Assembly: GCA_030844895.1 (NCBI GenBank)
Contig: CM061223.1
Span: 104,825,186 to 104,889,185 of the forward strand
Length of the DNA stretch: 64,000 nucleotides
Origin: Ambrosia x helenae
Taxonomy: Eukaryota > Streptophyta > Magnoliopsida > Asterales > Asteraceae
Reading direction: 5' to 3'
The notes below the pieces were generated by a model. It made no database searches and had not been told where the DNA came from. It saw nothing but the letters and a program-made list of their open reading frames with translations. Position 1 is the first letter of the stretch. Each line of letters opens with the position of its first letter. This document shows, piece after piece, positions 60,001 to 64,000 of the stretch. The translations under genes were made by a program, and so were the position numbers.

Positions 60001-60356
60001 CAAACAATAAGAAAAGTCCTTCACGGGTAGTTCAGTTGGTGAATAGACCAGGGATCTCTTTTGGAGGTCTAAGGTTCGATTCCCACGAAGGACATAATGA
60101 GAAATGATGGATGACTCATGGCCTATGGTCATGAGTTCGAGTCCTGATCTCGCCAGGTTTTACCGGTTCACTACTGTCGTGCCTTCGGGCTGGTATGTGG
60201 GTCGGGTTTTCCCTGAAAGCGGGCTGTCGGGCGGGCTAGGGGCTTCGTGCGTCCGGGGTGGGCCGGGTTGTGCCCCTGTCTTTGCTAATGAGGGACCGCG
60301 TACGAAGTACCCGGCGTTGTTTAGTTGCCGTTAAAAAAAAACAAACAATAAGAAAA
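60000..60356 (+). mobile_element. tRNA-derived SINE with 16-bp target duplication
   Basis: Body 60016-60340 (325 bp), flanked by identical ACAAACAATAAGAAAA at 60000-60015 and 60341-60356. The first 77 bases look tRNA-like: the ends GTCCTTC and GAAGGAC (60016-60022 and about 60086-60092) pair perfectly, with an A-box (GGGTAGTTCAGTTGGTGA) and a B-box (GGTTCGATTCC). A second B-box-like GAGTTCGAGTCC follows at about 60133. Ends TTAAAAAAAA. Clean flanks imply a fairly recent insertion. Confidence 0.85.
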
Positions 60357-60916
60357 AAAAAAAAAAAAAAAAAGAAAAGAAAGCAACATTTGATGTTTGA
60401 AAGAATGAACCTTCCCTTCGGGACAAAGACCGTGAAAGCCAGGTGGCATCATGATCAAGTAAATAAATTTGTAAAAATCGGTAAGAAGATGTTACTCTTT
60501 TTACATGGAAATTCTTTTCAAAAATAAAATGTTATCATTAAAATAAAACCTTGTGTGATTAGAATTATTTCATTTCCTTCCTACTGAAGCTACAACCAAT
60601 AGCGGGTTCTGTTTTTTGGGATGTCTCTTGGTTTGGTTTGGTTTCACGCCCAAAACATAATATCTTACTATTCCATAAGACCTACCGTAGTGGGGCAAGG
60701 GAGTCCCACTAGTATCCTTTAATAAAATATATATAAATATGAATCCTAATGGATGATATTGAATGCAGCATGTCTCATATATGTAACTCACAAAGACCAA
60801 AACTCACGATACAAACTTGGAGGCCAGAAACCTCGTAACAAAACATCTCAGCTCGACAAGTTAAACATCAACACGAAGACCGAAGCAACTTGTAGCACAA
60901 GAAACTATACACGAAA
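60357..60916 (-). other. Probable 3' flank of the F-box gene
   Basis: A-rich after the SINE, then AT-rich. On the minus strand it follows the F-box stop codon, so part is probably 3' UTR. No coding frame supported. Confidence 0.4.
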
Positions 60917-61151
60917 TTATGCATACACATGTGCTTGTGCCATGAGTATATATTCTTCTAAACTCCCCAAAGCTCGTCTGGGAGATCCTACTGGAAGTAA
61001 ACTGGTGATATGTGAATCATTAGGTCCATTCGAAACAGTAACTCCAAATTCCTCAGCATCATACTTAAGAGATACCCTGTTTGATGGTTCACAAAACTCC
61101 ACACTAAATGCAGGTGATAATTTGCGCCCCGCCGCTTGTACATGAGCCACA
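60917..61151 (-). CDS. F-box gene exon 5
   Basis: Acceptor TTTTTTCAG. Encodes VAHVQAAGRKLSPAFSVEFC through AQAHVYA, then TAA at 60917-60919. Confidence 0.88.
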
Positions 61152-63658
61152 CTGAAAAAACGAAAAACCTTAACCACCAACATGACAGCCCTGAAGATAA
61201 TTCATGCTTACTAGGAATGATTTACTCACCAGAAATAATACTTGTCATCCGCCGCTTGTTTCTGAACCCGACCCAACAACTCAACTTGCAGATAACCACC
61301 AATACAGACTACGGGCTCAGGCAACTTGAACCTTTGTAAACGATTTGTCTGTTGCCAATGCCATGAAGATTATTGATGAAATATATTACCAAGAGACACT
61401 AGTGCAACCGTGGCTAAATAGGTTGGTTGGGTAAAAAGTAAAATGGGTCCAGGTTGAAAAGTAAGAACAAACGACCGAACCAGTTACAGCAGAGCTGTGC
61501 TGTGTTAGCCTAGCCTGTAAACACATCTATTTTTTTTATTTTATTTTTTTGAACGGTGACTTTCTTAACAGTGTGGCAGAGATCATCACACCTGGTACGG
61601 TGGGGACTACGGCGTTCGCCCGGAAACCGTACTGCCTCCACACGAGATTCCTCGCTGGAGTAACAGCCGGATGAAAACCGGGTCAGCTCAGATTCAAACC
61701 TGCGCAACTAATGGCTTACAAGTTTTCCTCTTCATTGCCTAATATCCCTCAAATTTCGCCCGTGGGGATCGAACCCAGGTCTCTCCAAAGGAGAGCCCGG
61801 TCACCTACCAACTGAGCTACAAGTGAAGGATATAAAAGCTGCACACTAAATTTTGAATAAAGAATGTGCTTAAAAATATAATTAGGGTGGCTAGAATTAT
61901 GTCAAGCACTCAAGCTTAAACATGATCACGCCCACGCCCAAGCTCAAGCCTAAATTGGAGCTCAATTCATGCATGAGCCCAAGAACAAGCTTCATGCACT
62001 GTGCTTGACTCGTCTCACAAGCCTAAACTAGCTTTGTATTTGTATAAGTGTAATACCTTATTTAATATAATAAATATTATGTATATAATTACAGAAATAT
62101 AACTAAATATATACATGGTGTGATTGATATAGCTTATATATACACACACACAAATATTTATCTATAAGAATAGAACAACTAAAAAATTAGTTAGCAGAAA
62201 ACGACCTTAGCTCGAGCTTGAAAAACTACTTACGAGCCGAACTCAAGTCCAAGACATCGAGCTAAGAGCCAAGCCCGAGATCAGCTCAACTCGTTTACAC
62301 CCAAAATGGTAAGTAGAAAAAAAATCCTTTTTTCAAGAGAAAGAATCAAGCTAAAGTCAAATTGTTATAGCAACATGAAATTTATGCAGTAACAAATGTG
62401 TCTTGAATTGGATTTACCATTTTTACAGCTCATGTATGATTTTTACCTGTAGCATTTCAACCGTCGGGAGTAATGACAAATGAACATAAACTCACCTGTT
62501 CCACGGGGAACATCTGAGACGTATATGTCCAAATAAACTTGTCATCTGCGCATTCTTGTGCCTCCACGAAATCATAACTTAACTCTGTCGAAGACTTCGG
62601 ATGACCCATTCGAAATCGCACAAATCTAGGTGAGTATATCGGGTTATCCGACTGAAACAAAGCTGTGTAAATGAATGTTAGTTAGATGGTGTGAACAAAA
62701 GGTTAAAAAAGATAACCAAAGAACAAAAACAGACCTTGGAAGGGATGCAAGTAAAATTCCGTTATAACACAAAGGTTAGCTGTCAAATTGTATATCAGTA
62801 TCTCGGGTGTTTCCGGATCATTACTTCCTTTACTTGACCAATAAGAACCCCGATTGACGATTATGTCTCTCGGGTCTAGAGTATTCATGATGCTTTCTTC
62901 TGGGTAGTTATCAGTGCTTGAGGCACTCACGGGATCAGCAATGCAATACGTCAGTGGAAATGCTGCGAGGGCCCGAAAAAGCGAAGAATAGGCTCGGTGC
63001 TCTATCTCACCTGAGTTGTCATGACCCGGTTCATCTACACGAGTAATGCATGCAAGCTGGGGGTATGTCCGCATACAGAGCTGCTTGCTAACTCCATTAG
63101 AGACCACTACAACCAACAAATATTTTTCATATATGAAAAAGTAACGAATTAACAGATCCAAAGTTTAAAAAAAAAAAATAGAATGGAGCCTCGAGGCGTA
63201 AGCCCAAGGCAGAATTAAAAAAATAAATACAAAAATTATATATCTTATAAAAAAAATAGAAAACTAACTAATTTCATCACCATATTCATTAAAAACACAC
63301 ATCAAAAAGACAAAGAACGTTTGAAATTGACACAAAAAGTCAAAATCATCAAAAACACACATCAAAACACCCTGAGGCATGGCTTTTCTTAGCGCCTCAG
63401 CCCTAGAAGGGCACATACAAAATAACCCCATAGTTTTTTCTAAACTATGAAATATGAATAGATCATTAATTGTATGAACAAGTGGACATATAACTTTCAA
63501 TGTAGGTTATAATATATATGATACACACCAATATTCTGCCAGTATCGAGAAACAGCAGATGCACGAATGAGGTCAGCTGAATCATCAAGACACATAAGTA
63601 TTTTGAGGGCCATGTCAGGTTCAAGCCATTCCAAGAAATCGATGTGAGTCTCCTCCAT
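60917..63658 (-). CDS. F-box protein, At4g00755-like (five coding exons)
   Basis: Predicted substrate-recognition subunit of an SCF ubiquitin ligase; the target is unknown. Coding exons, minus strand: 63658-63529, 63106-62735, 62662-62496, 61348-61230 and 61151-60917 (130, 372, 167, 119 and 235 nt). All borders are GT-AG and phases join: 1,023 nt, 340 residues. Residues about 8-42 form the F-box (FLEWLEPDMALKILMCLDDS, then LIRASAVSRYW). Downstream sequence matches the conserved body of the At4g00755 group: ASSTDNYPEESIMNTLDPRD, YWSSKG, FVRFRMGHP, FKLPEPVVCIGGYLQVELLG, YYFCVAHVQ. The start at 63658 is the first ATG after an acceptor-like TTTTCAG, so a 5' UTR intron is likely. Intron 3 (61349-62495) contains a SINE. 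Apparently intact. Confidence 0.9.
61230..61348 (-). CDS. F-box gene exon 4
   Basis: Acceptor GGCAACAG, donor GTGAGT. Encodes TNRLQRFKLPEPVVCIGG through DDKYYF. Too short to stand out as an ORF; found by homology and phase. Confidence 0.88.
61530..61830 (-). mobile_element. tRNA-derived SINE in F-box intron 3
   Basis: Minus strand, starts TCCTTCACTTGTAGCTCAGT (A-box), with a B-box GGGTTCGATCCCC about 40 bases on and a second B-box-like GCAGGTTTGAATCTGAGC. It ends in an A/T-rich tail (complement of poly-T at 61531-61550). Same head type and same orientation as the F-box gene, and related to the SINE at 60016. No perfect target duplication found. Confidence 0.75.
61831..62495. other. F-box intron 3, remainder
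   Basis: AT-rich with AGCTCGAGC/GCTCAAGC words near 61910-61990 and 62210-62290, perhaps an old repeat. No coding frame. Confidence 0.4.
62496..62662 (-). CDS. F-box gene exon 3
   Basis: Acceptor TACACAG, donor GTGAGT. Encodes LFQSDNPIYSPRFVRFRMGH through MFPVEQ. Confidence 0.9.
62735..63106 (-). CDS. F-box gene exon 2
   Basis: Acceptor GGTTGTAG, donor GTCTGT. Starts VVSNGVSKQLCMR and ends LHPFQ. Confidence 0.9.
63529..63658 (-). CDS. F-box gene exon 1 (F-box)
   Basis: Start MEETHIDFLEWL, donor GTGTGT. Contains the whole F-box. Confidence 0.9.
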
Positions 63659-64000
63659 GTTCTGTGACAGGCCACCTGAAAAGAAAAATACACAGACAAG
63701 ACTATATTTATACACACTGGTAAGAAGACAACAAGACTTGAAAAAGTCTTTTCTCCATTCAAATATCACACAAAATAAGTTTTCAAGAAAAGAAAAATAT
63801 AACGAATTATAGATAAAGAATGCTGAGATCATGTGATAATAAATAAAAGACTTCATCAAGTATGTGATTTATTCCGCCGAGCCGCCTACTGCCAACGGTT
63901 GTCTACAAAAGACTTCATCAAGTATGTGAGTGTATCTTCACAAACGGTAAGCTATTTCAACCAACAACCTTTACCCGATCCAACACAACCAGGACCAAAA
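63659..64000 (-). promoter_or_regulatory. F-box gene 5' leader and upstream region
   Basis: Includes an acceptor-like TTTTCAG just before the start-codon exon (minus strand), so a 5' UTR intron is likely. A 23-bp direct repeat starting AAAAGACTTCATCAAGTATG lies at 63845-63867 and 63907-63929. The true promoter may lie beyond the window. Confidence 0.4.

Noticed and set aside
60016..60092. tRNA gene
   Set aside because: The acceptor-like stem pairs, but the T-arm stem does not pair well, and the unit is the head of a longer element with a poly-A end and a 16-bp target duplication, so it is a SINE.

Overview
This is eudicot plant nuclear DNA. It has GT-AG introns, MADS-box and F-box genes, Copia, Gypsy, LINE, MULE, SINE and MITE-type repeats, and many AT microsatellites. 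The repeat style, especially the SIRE/Maximus-like env-like ORFs, suggests Asteraceae; that family assignment is inference. Only two host genes could be assembled, both on the minus strand and both split into exons too short to stand out as ORFs.

Host gene 1 is a SOC1/TM3-clade MADS-box gene of seven coding exons (8436-28983). Every exon has GT-AG borders and compatible phase, giving 205 codons plus a stop. The gene spans about 20.5 kb because introns 2 and 5 are packed with transposons. Intron 2 holds a Copia element (15848-20519, target duplication ACTAT) and a LINE split by a second Copia (21254-26226, target duplication GAGTT). Intron 5 holds a run of fold-back elements seated in (TA)n tracts, a truncated FAR1-type MULE, a palindrome array and a SINE with a 15-bp target duplication. 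Host gene 2 is an F-box gene of the At4g00755 type (60917-63658), with five coding exons and 340 codons.

Region by region: 1-4150 is non-coding repeat debris with Gypsy-like motifs. 4200-8045 is a decayed FAR1-type MULE on the minus strand, with a tetranucleotide microsatellite and an array of near-palindromes on its upstream side. 8436-29450 is the SOC1-like gene and its promoter. 29637-30826 and 41535-42777 are two copies of one dispersed, Helitron-like repeat. 31469-37901 holds two env-like 3' halves of SIRE-like Copia elements lying head to head, each followed by its own LTR. 38100-40100 carries MITEs and fold-backs. 42812-56931 is an LTR-internal-LTR-internal-LTR tandem of an Athila-like Gypsy element that has gag-protease but no RT, RNase H or integrase; the whole tandem is bounded by one target duplication (CACAT). 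57500-60340 is a 5'-truncated LINE, a probable hAT remnant and a SINE with a perfect 16-bp target duplication. The F-box gene closes the window.

Most of the window is therefore a record of nested insertions around two apparently intact genes. The points most worth a second look are the transposon-inflated SOC1-like gene with a shortened SOC1 motif, the single-TSD tandem of a pol-less Gypsy element, the conserved palindromic modules upstream of both MULE transposase remnants, and the set of unrelated fold-back elements that share a (TA)n niche and palindromic cores.
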